A program made the position numbers and the translations under genes. From Pyxidicoccus trucidator (GTDB lineage: Bacteria; Myxococcota; Myxococcia; Myxococcales; Myxococcaceae), in NCBI RefSeq assembly GCF_010894435.1, contig NZ_JAAIXZ010000004.1, positions 296,300 through 360,299 of the forward strand: DNA of 64,000 nucleotides, in the 5' to 3' direction. The notes beneath the pieces are model-generated. The model worked only from the letters and a program-made list of their open reading frames with translations, made no database searches and had not been told where the DNA came from. Below, in pieces: positions 1-8,061 of this stretch (positions within the stretch are counted from its first letter, which is position 1; each line of letters opens with the position of its first letter).

Positions 1-167
1 AGCCTGCCTGCTGTCCAATCCGTGAATCCCTCCCGTGGCGGGCTTGTTCCTCCACTCAGGAGGAGGCGCGGCTGTGGACCGGCCCGTCCTCCGGGAGGAG
101 CGCACGTGAGATTCCCGTCCGATGGCCTGGTGTCTCACGGCCCCCCTGCGCCAGCGCGGGAGGCCGC

Positions 168-1631
168 ATGAGCCTCCGTGCGTGGCTCGCTGCCACCATG
201 GGCCTGCTGGCCCTGCTGACGCTGATGGCCGCCACCTCGCTCGTGGTGCTGACGGGCGTGCTGGACCGCTCCGCGGCCACGCTCGGCAACTCCGTGGAGG
301 GCGTGCGGCTGGCGGAGGAGGTGGAGGTCCGCCTGCTCTCCCATGACCGGCTGCTCCGGGAGAGTCTCCTCTCGGTGCCCATGGACACCGGCCGCGCCTC
401 GCGAGCGCAGCTGGAGGCGACGCTGCTGCCGCACCTCGACGAGATCTGGCACATCGCCGCCTCCGATGCCGAGCGGGCGCTGGTGGACGCGATTCGCGGC
501 CACATCGAAACCTACCTCGCGGAGCGGCGGGTCCGGTCCCAGGGGAAGGTCGGGCCCTCGCTCGAGGCCGCGCTGGATGGGCTGGAGCAGGTCATCGAAA
601 TCAACGTGGCCGAGGCCCGGGCCGCGCGCGAGGAGGCGGCGCGGTGGAACAGCCTGGCCAACACGGTGGGGCTGGCGTTCTGTGTGCTGCTGCTGGCGGG
701 CGTGGTGGCCGGCACCTTCCTGCTGAGAGGCATCGCCCTGCAGCCCCTGCGCGACATCAGCCAGGCCATGCGCCGCTTCGGCTCCGGCCGCAAGCGCACC
801 CGCGCGCCCGAGGCGGGGCCGACGGAGCTGCGCGACATGGCGCGCACCTTCAACGAGATGGCCAACAGCCTGGCCCACCAGCAGGAGCAGCAGCTGGCCT
901 TCCTCGCCGGGGTGGCCCACGAGCTGCGCAACCCGCTGTCCGCCCTCAAGCTGTCCACCGCCCTGCCGGGCCGGGGCGGCGCCCCGCTCACGCCGGAGCG
1001 CATGGAGCGCACCCTGGCGCTGGTGGGCCGGCAGGTGGACAGGCTGGACCGCATGGTGGGGGATTTGCTCGACTCCACGCGCATCGAGGCCGGCAAGCTG
1101 GAGCTGCGGCCGGAGGTGCGTGACGCGCGGGAGCTGGCGCGGGAGGTGGTGGAGCTCTACCGCTCGGGGGCCAGCGGGCATGTCCTCCAGCTCTCCCTGC
1201 CGGACACGCCGGTGCTGGTGCGCGGGGACCCGGCGCGGTTGGAGCAGGTGCTGCACAACCTGGTCAGCAATGCGCTGAAGTACTCGCCAGGGGGAAGCCG
1301 CGTGGACGTGGCCGTGCTCCGCGTGGGGGAAGAGGTGCTCCTGTCGGTGAGGGACGAGGGCATCGGCATCTCCGAGGACGAGAAGCGCCTGCTCTTCGCT
1401 CCGTTCCAGCGCGCGGGGAACGCGAAGCAGCGGGCGCCCGGGGTGGGGCTCGGGCTGTCCGTGGCCCGCCGCATCGTCGAGGCGCATGGGGGGTACATCG
1501 AGGTGGACAGCCAGCCCGGCACCGGCTCCGTGTTCAGGGTGCGCCTGCCGCTCGCCTCCGCGGAGGTCCGGCTCCCCGAGGGGATTCCCGGTCCGTCCAG
1601 CCCGCAGCCTCCGGAGGGGACGCTGCACTGA
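168..1631 (+). CDS. Membrane sensor histidine kinase (HAMP, HisKA, HATPase)
   Basis: A 487-residue inner-membrane sensor kinase expected to autophosphorylate on histidine and pass phosphate to a response regulator not encoded next to it. Hydrophobic segments at about residues 7-29 and 164-188 bracket a periplasmic domain of about 130 residues. A HAMP-like linker follows (about 188-240), then the H-box with the phospho-acceptor His251 in AHELRNPLS. The ATPase domain shows the N-box (NLVSNALKYSP), a D-x-G-x-G box (DEGIGI) and the G2 box (GVGLGLSVARRI). The ATG lies behind a purine-rich GGGAGG. The closest gene downstream is a lipoprotein on the same strand, so this looks like an orphan kinase. 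The signal it senses cannot be read from the sequence. Confidence 0.93.
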   Translation: MSLRAWLAATMGLLALLTLMAATSLVVLTGVLDRSAATLGNSVEGVRLAEEVEVRLLSHDRLLRESLLSVPMDTGRASRAQLEATLLPHLDEIWHIAASDAERALVDAIRGHIETYLAERRVRSQGKVGPSLEAALDGLEQVIEINVAEARAAREEAARWNSLANTVGLAFCVLLLAGVVAGTFLLRGIALQPLRDISQAMRRFGSGRKRTRAPEAGPTELRDMARTFNEMANSLAHQQEQQLAFLAGVAHELRNPLSALKLSTALPGRGGAPLTPERMERTLALVGRQVDRLDRMVGDLLDSTRIEAGKLELRPEVRDARELAREVVELYRSGASGHVLQLSLPDTPVLVRGDPARLEQVLHNLVSNALKYSPGGSRVDVAVLRVGEEVLLSVRDEGIGISEDEKRLLFAPFQRAGNAKQRAPGVGLGLSVARRIVEAHGGYIEVDSQPGTGSVFRVRLPLASAEVRLPEGIPGPSSPQPPEGTLH

Positions 1632-1743
1632 GGCGGGGTGGCCCAGGAAGCGTTGCCTGACGCGCGTCGGCCCGTGGATGCAGGATGCGTCCTTGCATGC
1701 CCCGACGTACCTTCGGGTCCACACCATGGGAGTTTCCCGGAAT

Positions 1744-2349
1744 ATGAAGACCCTGCGCCGAGTCGCGTCGCTCGCCGCCCTGCTGGCCCTCGGGGGCCTG
1801 GGGGCGTGTGCCTCCCGTCAGCAGGCGCCGACCGCCTCCACCCCGCCCGCGCCCACCCAGGACGCGGCCTCTGTCGTCCAGTCCACGGAGGGTGGCTTCT
1901 CCGTCTCCATTCCAGGCCCCGTGAGTGAGGAGCGCCGCACGCAGACCACCGAGGTCGGCGAGGTGACACTCCACACCTTCATCGCCGTGCGCCCGGAGGC
2001 GGACACCGCCTACTACGTCTCCTACACGGACTTCCCCGCCGCCGCCGTGGCCCAGGCCGACCCGCGCGACGTGGTCGCCCGCGCCAGCCATGGCGCCCTG
2101 GAGGCCCTGGGCGCCACCGGCCTCTCCTCGCGCCCGCTGATGATGGACGGCTTCCCCGGCTGGGAGGTGGAGGGCGTCTCCGGCCCGCGCCACCTGCGCG
2201 GCCGCTTCTTCCTCGTCGGCCCACGCCTGTACCAGCAGCTCCTGCTGCACCCGGACGGCAAGCCGCCCCACGACGCGGACCGCTTCTTCGAGTCCTTCAA
2301 GCTGGACCCTCAAGTCACCGCGATGCTCACGGGCGCGCGCCGCTCCTGA
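1744..2349 (+). CDS. Predicted lipoprotein of unknown function
   Basis: A roughly 200-residue exported protein. It has a positively charged start (MKTLRR), a hydrophobic stretch and a lipobox ending in GLGAC with the lipidated cysteine at residue 22, followed by a Pro/Thr/Gln-rich linker. The rest (about residues 45-195) is a compact domain with a repeated FxVSIPGP/DGFPGWEVEG style. It resembles small lipoproteins that test whether a peptide 'spoils' during a stress, but I do not recognise a named family. An in-frame ATG at 1726 would add six residues; 1744 is preferred because it gives a standard signal peptide. It ends 15 bases before the 3' end of a convergent kinase gene. Confidence 0.8.
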   Translation: MKTLRRVASLAALLALGGLGACASRQQAPTASTPPAPTQDAASVVQSTEGGFSVSIPGPVSEERRTQTTEVGEVTLHTFIAVRPEADTAYYVSYTDFPAAAVAQADPRDVVARASHGALEALGATGLSSRPLMMDGFPGWEVEGVSGPRHLRGRFFLVGPRLYQQLLLHPDGKPPHDADRFFESFKLDPQVTAMLTGARRS

Positions 2350-2364
2350 CGTCCCAGCGCGCCG

Positions 2365-3498
2365 CTACCGCGACGCCAGGTGCAGCGGCAGCCGCACGGT
2401 GAAGGTGGTTCCTTCCTCCCCGGCGGAGCGCACGGCGAGACCTCCGCCGTGCGCACGCACGATTTCGTGGGCGATATAGAGCCCCAGGCCCAGCCCCCGC
2501 CGTCCCGGCGTGTGCTCGCCGCGGCGGAAGGGCTCGAAGAGGTGCGCGCGCAGCTCCGGAGGAATCGCGGCGCCCTCGTTGTGGACCTCCAGCACCGCCA
2601 GGGAGCCCTCGGCCCGCGTCGTGACGGTGACCGGCGTGCCCTCCGGGCTGTGCTGGAGCGCGTTGCCCACCAGGTTGGACACCACCTGGGTGAGCCGGTT
2701 CCGGTCCCACCGCCCCGGAGGCATCGGCGCGAGCAGGCCGCGCAGCTCGCGCGCGGGCCAGGCCACCTCCAGCTCTTCGAGCACCTCCAGGCACAGCGCG
2801 TCCAGGTGCGTGGGCACCGGCTCCAGCGGGAAGCCGCCTCCCAGCCGCACGCGGGTGAAGTCCAGCAGATCGGCAATCATGCGCTCCATGCCGGCGGCGC
2901 TCCGGGCGATGCGGGCCACCACGCGGCCCTGGCGCTCGTCCAGCGTGCCCGCGTGCAGCAGCGCGTTGGCCCCGAGGAGGATGGCGCTCAGCGGGTTGCG
3001 CAAATCGTGGCTCACCACGCCGAGGAAGTGCTCCCGGAAGCGCGAGGTGCGCTCGCGCTCCTCCTCCGCGCGGATGCGCTCGGTGACGTCCAGCACGGTG
3101 CTGACGTAGCCCGCGACGTAGCCGTCCGGCTGCACGTGCGGCACATAGGTGGCGTTGATGCAGCGCGTGCCGCCGCTGTAGGGCACGGGCCGCTCGAAGT
3201 GGACGCGCTGGCCCGCGAGCGCGACGTGCACGGCGGGGCGCAGCAGCTCGTAGGCCGCGTCTCCCACCACCTCGCGCACGGTGCGGCCGAGCATCGCCTC
3301 GCGGGGGAGGTTGAACCACGCCGCATAGGCCGTGTTGGCGTAGAGGTAGCGCTCCGCCGCGTCCACGTACGCCAGCATCACCGGCGCCGCGTCCGCGACC
3401 ACGCGCAGCCGCTGCGCGAAGGTCTCCAGGTCCTCGGCGGGCGGTGGCGGAAGTGGGGGGCGCAACACATTCCGGCCGTAACATGGCCGCAAGTCCAA
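2365..3498 (-). CDS. Soluble PAS-domain sensor histidine kinase
   Basis: A cytoplasmic histidine kinase of up to 377 residues. A PAS domain occupies about residues 28-140 (MLAYVDAAERYLYANTAY through the VLDVTERIRAEEE linker typical of PAS-PAC kinases). A HisKA domain with phospho-acceptor His164 (VVSHDLRNPLS) follows, then an ATPase domain with the N-box VSNLVGNALQHSP and G-box GLGLGLYIAHEIVRAHGG. There are no transmembrane segments, so the PAS domain probably senses an intracellular ligand or redox state. The first possible start is a TTG at 3498 without a clear ribosome site; a GTG at 3468 would remove ten residues outside all domains. No partner receiver is adjacent, as is common in myxobacteria. 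Confidence 0.92.
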   Translation of the reverse strand: MDLRPCYGRNVLRPPLPPPPAEDLETFAQRLRVVADAAPVMLAYVDAAERYLYANTAYAAWFNLPREAMLGRTVREVVGDAAYELLRPAVHVALAGQRVHFERPVPYSGGTRCINATYVPHVQPDGYVAGYVSTVLDVTERIRAEEERERTSRFREHFLGVVSHDLRNPLSAILLGANALLHAGTLDERQGRVVARIARSAAGMERMIADLLDFTRVRLGGGFPLEPVPTHLDALCLEVLEELEVAWPARELRGLLAPMPPGRWDRNRLTQVVSNLVGNALQHSPEGTPVTVTTRAEGSLAVLEVHNEGAAIPPELRAHLFEPFRRGEHTPGRRGLGLGLYIAHEIVRAHGGGLAVRSAGEEGTTFTVRLPLHLASR

Positions 3499-3619
3499 TG
3501 CTCACGGCCGGGTCCGGAAGTCCAAATCCAGACGCTCCGGGCGTAGGGCAGAGGTCAGTCCGGTGTAGGCTGTCTTCCGGCGGGCAACGCGCAGGCGCGC
3601 CACGGCGAGACGACGACGC

Positions 3620-4237
3620 TCAGGCGGCCCGTAGCAGGGGCAGGCCCGCTCGAAGACGGGCGACGATGCGCCGCTCCGAGAGGCTCCCTTCGTCGTCGAA
3701 CAGCGAAGCATCGAGGACGCGGCGGCGCTCCTCGTCGTTCATGCCCTTCAGCGCCGCCACCCGCACCTCCACCCCTCCGTGGGCGGAGACGACGTTGCTC
3801 AGCGAGAGGGCGGCCTCTCCCGACAGGCGTCCCAGCGTCTCGAAGAAGTGCCCCTTCTCCAGCAGGCACCGCGCGGTGAGGTTCCCCTTCACCACGCACA
3901 CCTCGTTGGAGAACGAGTTGCCGTACAGGTCTCCGACCACCATGTCACCCAGCACGACGAGCTTCCCCATCGTGAGCACGGCCCCGGCGCGCAGCGAGCC
4001 GGTGACGATGAGGCTCGTGTGCGGAGGGTTGACCAGCAGCCCGTCCACCTGGAGGTCTCCGAGGATGAGGCGGGACTCGAACTCGGGCTGCTCGAAGTCG
4101 GGCAGGTGCACCGGCCCCGGGACGACGGGCACTCCCTCCGGGACGGGACCGAAGTAGTCCCCGAACTGGGAGGGAATGCTGGCATTGAGGCTCGCGGCTT
4201 CATCGGCGGACAACGGGCGCGGGGTGGGGAGGCTCAT
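3620..4237 (-). CDS. Hypothetical protein with beta-helix-like repeats
   Basis: A 205-residue protein without signal peptide or membrane segment. The middle (about residues 55-150) is a run of short beta-strand steps with alternating hydrophobics and turn glycines (LILGDLQVDGLLV, SLIVTGSLRAGAVLTMG, LVVLGDMVVGDLYG, VCVVKGNLTARCLL). This suggests a right-handed beta-helix, as in bactofilins and other polymer-forming proteins. The N-terminus and the charged C-terminus (GMNDEERRRVLDASLFDDEGSLSERR) lie outside it. I cannot assign a function. It ends upstream of the PAS kinase on the same strand, 121 bases away, and starts 22 bases downstream of the copper-protein gene, so it may be co-transcribed with the latter. 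Confidence 0.75.
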   Translation of the reverse strand: MSLPTPRPLSADEAASLNASIPSQFGDYFGPVPEGVPVVPGPVHLPDFEQPEFESRLILGDLQVDGLLVNPPHTSLIVTGSLRAGAVLTMGKLVVLGDMVVGDLYGNSFSNEVCVVKGNLTARCLLEKGHFFETLGRLSGEAALSLSNVVSAHGGVEVRVAALKGMNDEERRRVLDASLFDDEGSLSERRIVARLRAGLPLLRAA

Positions 4238-4259
4238 GGGCGCCGCTCTATAACACCTG

Positions 4260-5528
4260 CTATTGAGTGACGTAGAGGTACGCGAGACACATCTCGTCTT
4301 CCGTGCCCTCGCCCCAGCGCACTGTGCGCTGCGTGAGGTTGTCCCAGACGCAGGTGAGCTGCAGCCGGGAGCGGCCCGACTTGAACTTCACGGGCTCCTC
4401 GTAGAAGTACATCTGCTGCCAGTGGAAGTCCCAGGCGGGAATGTCGATGAGCGTGTCCGCCTCCCGCTGCAGGACGATGCGCCGCCCCAGCGTGTGCATG
4501 TGCGGAATGACGCCCCACAGCGTGCCCGCATTCACAATCTGCTGGAAGGTGTACCGGTAGCCCTGCCCACCCGGTGGAATCGAGAAGCCGTCACCCGCCA
4601 CGAGCAGCAGCGCGGCGGGGTTCGGCACCGGCTCGCGCGCGAACTGCAGGTCCACCGAGGTGCGGTCTGCCACGCGGGGGCCGTTGTTCAGGTTGTAGTG
4701 CACCTGCATCACCACCACACTCCCCGGCTGCACGCGCACGCCCGTGCCCTCCGGGTAGCGGGTGGGCGGAGTGCCTGGCGCCCACGCGCCCAGCACCGTC
4801 TGGTTCTCCACGCCGGAGTCTCCGAAGCACGTCCACCCCGGCCCGGGCTCGCTGGCGTCGGCCTGGCGCGCGTCCGCCTCGGGCACGTTGAAGAGCAGCA
4901 CGTGGTGCACCTGGTGCGTCGTCCCCGGCAGCACCTCGAAGCCGATGACGTCTCGCGCAGTGGTGAAGCCCGGCTCCAGCAGGAAGCAGTGGTAGTCGTC
5001 CTGCTGGCTGCCATTGGGGGTGTACGCGTTGGCGGGCTCCAGGCGCGTGTCCACCCAGGACAGTCCTTGCGGCGCGGGCGCGGGCGGCGGCGCGGTGGCC
5101 GGGTCTCCCTCCGGCGCTCCCTGCGCGGACCACGCGGCCAGGAGGTCCACCTCTCCCCGCGTCAGCCGGCGCGAGTCCTGGAAGCGGTGCTCGCCCGGCG
5201 CGGGCATCCACGGCGGCATGCGCAACTGCGTCACCGCGCGGGCCACCTCCCCGTGCCGGACGGACGCCTGCGAGTACGCGCCCAGCGCGAAGGGCGCCAT
5301 GCCGTCCTCGGCGTGGCAGCCCTGGCAGCGGCGCTGGACGATGGGCGCCACGTCGCGATGCCACGTCACCGGGCCTCCACTGTAGCTGGGGCCTCCCTCC
5401 TCGGGCTCGGGGGCACGCCCCTCGGGAAGCGGGAAGGCGTCGGAGTCCTCGCTGTCATCCTCCTTGTTACAGCCCACGGCTCCCAGTGCCACGGCGCCCG
5501 CAAGCAGCCCCATCCACAGTCGATTCAT
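4260..5528 (-). CDS. Lipoprotein with cytochrome c motif and copper type II monooxygenase-like domains
   Basis: A 422-residue exported lipoprotein: signal peptide with lipobox GAVGC (Cys20), then an acidic, proline-rich linker. Next comes a haem-binding CxxCH (CQGCH, Cys68/Cys71/His72) in a segment HRDVAPIVQRRCQGCH that resembles planctomycete-type cytochrome c domains. The C-terminal 230 residues carry histidine/methionine sites expected of ascorbate-dependent copper type II monooxygenases: HQVHHVLLF, VMQVHYNLN and IPHMHTLGRRI. The enzyme family hydroxylates C-H bonds using two copper sites; fusion to a haem domain suggests electron delivery by cytochrome c instead of ascorbate. The substrate is unknown. 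It is transcribed away from the 5.8-kb kinase across a hairpin-rich spacer. Confidence 0.8.
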   Translation of the reverse strand: MNRLWMGLLAGAVALGAVGCNKEDDSEDSDAFPLPEGRAPEPEEGGPSYSGGPVTWHRDVAPIVQRRCQGCHAEDGMAPFALGAYSQASVRHGEVARAVTQLRMPPWMPAPGEHRFQDSRRLTRGEVDLLAAWSAQGAPEGDPATAPPPAPAPQGLSWVDTRLEPANAYTPNGSQQDDYHCFLLEPGFTTARDVIGFEVLPGTTHQVHHVLLFNVPEADARQADASEPGPGWTCFGDSGVENQTVLGAWAPGTPPTRYPEGTGVRVQPGSVVVMQVHYNLNNGPRVADRTSVDLQFAREPVPNPAALLLVAGDGFSIPPGGQGYRYTFQQIVNAGTLWGVIPHMHTLGRRIVLQREADTLIDIPAWDFHWQQMYFYEEPVKFKSGRSRLQLTCVWDNLTQRTVRWGEGTEDEMCLAYLYVTQ

Positions 5529-5773
5529 CCTTGAATCCTCCTCGTCCGGCGTCCGGCCCCGCGTGTCACGTCACCCTGACAGCGACGCGCTCCGCGCACA
5601 TCCGTCCCCGGGTGGAGGCGGTTGCCCGCCTGGGGACGGAGGCCCCGCACCTCCTCTCGTGACTGGGGCTCCGCGGGTCGGCTCCCGAGAGGACTCAGTC
5701 TGGAGGCGGAGGGGGCGCTCCGCCTCCAGACGGTGGAGCCACGGGGGCGGGCGTGCCAACCTCCGCTGCATCC
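5529..5773. repeat. Divergent intergenic region formed by three consecutive hairpins
   Basis: The 245-base spacer between two divergent genes is almost filled by inverted repeats. Hairpin 1 (5601-5640) has perfect 9-bp arms, TCCGTCCCC and GGGGACGGA, extendable with G-U pairs to about 15 pairs around a 10-base loop. Hairpin 2 (5652-5693) has 8-bp arms TCCTCTCG and CGAGAGGA. Hairpin 3 (5698-5731) has perfect 14-bp arms (GTCTGGAGGCGGAG and its complement) around a 6-base loop. None is followed by a T tract, and all lie upstream of both genes, so ordinary termination is unlikely. It could be a repetitive palindromic element, a regulatory leader or a small structured RNA. Confidence 0.75.
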
Positions 5774-7264
5774 ATGCGTCCCTTGCGTCCCTGGCAGCGG
5801 TTGCAGTGGCGGCTCACGCTCGCCTGCGTGGGCGCCACGCTGGGCCTCGCGTTGCTGCTCGTCGGGGTGCTGCTGGCTTTGGCCGGCAACTACCTGCTCC
5901 GCTCGCAGGGCATGGCGGTGGACGTGGCGGCGGAGGTGCTCGGCAAGGGGATGGTGCTGGCTCCGGCGCTGGCGGCGACGCCCCCGGACGTGGGCGCGAT
6001 GGAGCGCATCCTCTTCCGCGAGCTGGCCCAGGAGGATTCGTCTTCGGTTGCGCAGGAGAACGCGGTGGAGGTGGAGATTCGCCTCGGCGGCCCCAGCGCG
6101 GGCACCGTGGGCGTGCTCGATGCGAAGGGCACGCCCTTGCTGGCGGTGGACTTCTCCCGCGCGGGCGTGTCGCGCGCGGAGGCCTTCCGTCCGTCGGCGG
6201 AGGAGGCGGTGCTCATCGGCCGGGCGCTGTCCGGCGTCACGGCGCCGGAGTCCCTGGGGCTGCGCGGTGAGAATGGGGGCCTGGTGGCGGCGGTGCCGGT
6301 GCGGGGAGCGGGCGGCCAGGTGCTGGGCGCGGTGGTGGCGCGGATGACGCCGCCGATGCGGCCGAGGGACTTCGTGGGCTCGGTGCTCGGGTTCGTCCTC
6401 GCGCTGGGCGTGCCGCTGGTGCTGCTGGGCACGGCCGTGGGGCTGGTGGTGGGTGCGCTCAGCGCGCGCCGGCTGCTGGCGGGGCTGCGGCCCCTGACGT
6501 CCGCCGCGGATGCGTGGGCGCGGGGGGAGCTGGACGTGGTGGCGTCCGTGCCGCCCGGGGACGAGCTGGCCGTGCTGGCCGACAGGCTCAACCAGATGGC
6601 CGGGCAGCTGCGCGCCGTGGTGGGGCTGCGGCAGGAGCTGGCCGCCCGAGAGGAGCGGGACAGGCTGGCGAGGGACCTGCACGACACGGTGAAGCAGCAC
6701 CTGTTCGCGGCGGCGATGCAGCTGGGCGCGGCGAAGGCGCATCTGCCGCGCCAGCCCGAGCGCGCCGAGGCCTGCCTCACCGAGGCCAGTGAGCTGGTGG
6801 GCACCTCGCAGCGCGAGCTGGTGTCCCTGCTGCAGGAGCTGCGGCCCCGCTCGCTGGAGGGCCCGTGGCCCGAGTCGCTCCGTCAGCAGGTGGAGGCGTG
6901 GTCCGCGCGCACGGGGATTTCCGCCGACGTGCGGCTGGACGCGGGGGCGCTGCCGCCGCCTGTCGCGGAGGCGCTGCTGCGCATCCTTCAAGAGGCGCTG
7001 GCGAACGTGGGGCGGCACAGCGGCGCGAGCCGGGTGCGCGTGTGGCTGGGGAGCACCGGGCCGTCACGCCAGGCGCTCGTGGTGGAGGATGACGGGCGCG
7101 GGCTGCCGGCCGAGCGCCGTGGCGGCATGGGCCTGGACATCATGCGCGAGCGCGCGGAGGCCCTGCCGGGCGGGCACTTCCGGCTGGGGCCGGGTGAGGC
7201 CCTGCCGGGGCTGCGCCTCGAGGCGGCCTTCACCGCGCACACCGGACCTCAGAGGGGGGCGTGA
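5774..7264 (+). CDS. Membrane sensor histidine kinase, NarX/DegS type (HisKA_3)
   Basis: A sensor kinase of about 496 residues belonging to the HPK7 class that partners NarL-type regulators. TM1 is at about residues 12-40 and TM2 at about 200-230, enclosing a periplasmic domain of about 150 residues. A HAMP-like region with DELAVLADRLNQMAGQL follows, then the HisKA_3 box RDLHDTVKQHLFAA with the phospho-acceptor His near residue 303. The ATPase has ILQEALANVGRHSGA, DDGRGL and GGMGLDIMRERA. A GTG at 5753 is in frame but the ATG at 5774 starts a clean cytoplasmic-to-membrane N-terminus. Its likely cognate regulator is the NarL-type gene at 8062, separated from it by one exported-protein gene. 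Confidence 0.92.
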   Translation: MRPLRPWQRLQWRLTLACVGATLGLALLLVGVLLALAGNYLLRSQGMAVDVAAEVLGKGMVLAPALAATPPDVGAMERILFRELAQEDSSSVAQENAVEVEIRLGGPSAGTVGVLDAKGTPLLAVDFSRAGVSRAEAFRPSAEEAVLIGRALSGVTAPESLGLRGENGGLVAAVPVRGAGGQVLGAVVARMTPPMRPRDFVGSVLGFVLALGVPLVLLGTAVGLVVGALSARRLLAGLRPLTSAADAWARGELDVVASVPPGDELAVLADRLNQMAGQLRAVVGLRQELAAREERDRLARDLHDTVKQHLFAAAMQLGAAKAHLPRQPERAEACLTEASELVGTSQRELVSLLQELRPRSLEGPWPESLRQQVEAWSARTGISADVRLDAGALPPPVAEALLRILQEALANVGRHSGASRVRVWLGSTGPSRQALVVEDDGRGLPAERRGGMGLDIMRERAEALPGGHFRLGPGEALPGLRLEAAFTAHTGPQRGA

Positions 7265-7289
7265 GCCGTATGACCCAGGCATGACTGTT

Positions 7290-7301
7290 AATTCATGAAT
7301 T
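7290..7301. promoter_or_regulatory. AT-rich palindrome upstream of exported protein gene
   Basis: A perfect 12-bp palindrome AATTCATGAATT lies inside a conspicuously AT-rich stretch (about 7284-7313) that otherwise interrupts about 70% GC DNA, 78 bases upstream of the ATG at 7379. Position and composition fit a promoter/operator for the OB-fold-like gene and perhaps the following response regulator. No canonical -35/-10 pair is obvious. Confidence 0.4.
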
Positions 7302-7378
7302 TCCGGATATAAACCCAGACGCGCAATGAAGCGCTGGCGCTCAACGCTTCCTCCGGGAAGCCGAACCGGGAGCACGTC

Positions 7379-8038
7379 ATGGTTGAGATGAGAATGCAGT
7401 GGAAGGCCGGACTGGCCGCGCTGCTCGCGGTGGTGGCCCTTGCCGTTCCTGTCCCGGTCATGGCGAAGCCCTCGGACGGCTCCATCGCCGCGGCTCGTCA
7501 GCAGCCCCTGGGCACCACCGTGACGGTGGTGGGGGTGGCGACGTCATTCACGGGAGGCTTCTTCCCCAATGACAACGGCTTCGCCATCCAGGACAAGAAG
7601 GTCGGCATCTACATCCTCGACTCGCTCGCGGCGAACATCGAGGTCGGCCAGGTGGTCCGTGTGACGGGCACGCTGACCAACTCCTTCGGGCAGGTGCTCA
7701 GCGTGGTACCGACGTCCATCGAGGTGCTGGGAGAGGCGCACGAGCCCCGACCCCACCCCGTGAAGACAGGCGACGTGAGCGAGGAGACCGAGGGCCGCCT
7801 CGTCCGCATCAAGGGCACCATCGTCAGCGACATCGAGGATGACTTCCCCTACGGGTTCAAGTTCGAGGTGGATGACGGCACCGGCCCCACCGTCGTGTTC
7901 ATCAATACCGGCACGGGCATCGACGTGAGCGGGCTGGAGCAGGGCCAGCGTGTCGTCATCCAGGGCTTCAGCGGCCAGTTCCTGGACCACTACGAGGTGG
8001 ACCCCGTGTTCCCTGAGGACATCCGCGTCCTCCCCTGA
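7379..8038 (+). CDS. Exported OB-fold-like protein
   Basis: A 219-residue secreted or periplasmic protein: signal peptide of about 29 residues (hydrophobic run, then VMAK). The mature part looks like two tandem OB-fold-like units. Each contains a V-x-V-x-G strand start and a 'VxVxGxL/xVxGF' core: TTVTVVGVATSF with VGQVVRVTGTLTN, and RLVRIKGTIVSDI with LEQGQRVVIQGFSG. The phrase FAIQDKKVGIYILD is typical of exported 'DNA-binding/nuclease-associated' OB-fold domains. Activity is unknown. It sits between a sensor kinase and a NarL-type regulator with only 23 bases to the latter, so it may be a ligand-binding accessory or the first target of that system. An ATG at 7388 is an alternative start. 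Confidence 0.75.
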   Translation: MVEMRMQWKAGLAALLAVVALAVPVPVMAKPSDGSIAAARQQPLGTTVTVVGVATSFTGGFFPNDNGFAIQDKKVGIYILDSLAANIEVGQVVRVTGTLTNSFGQVLSVVPTSIEVLGEAHEPRPHPVKTGDVSEETEGRLVRIKGTIVSDIEDDFPYGFKFEVDDGTGPTVVFINTGTGIDVSGLEQGQRVVIQGFSGQFLDHYEVDPVFPEDIRVLP

Positions 8039-8061
8039 CCGGGAGGGCTTCGCGAGACGAC

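Noticed and set aside
1..167. Coding sequence before the first kinase
   Set aside because: No frame with a credible start, ribosome site and family sequence; treated as promoter region of the kinase.
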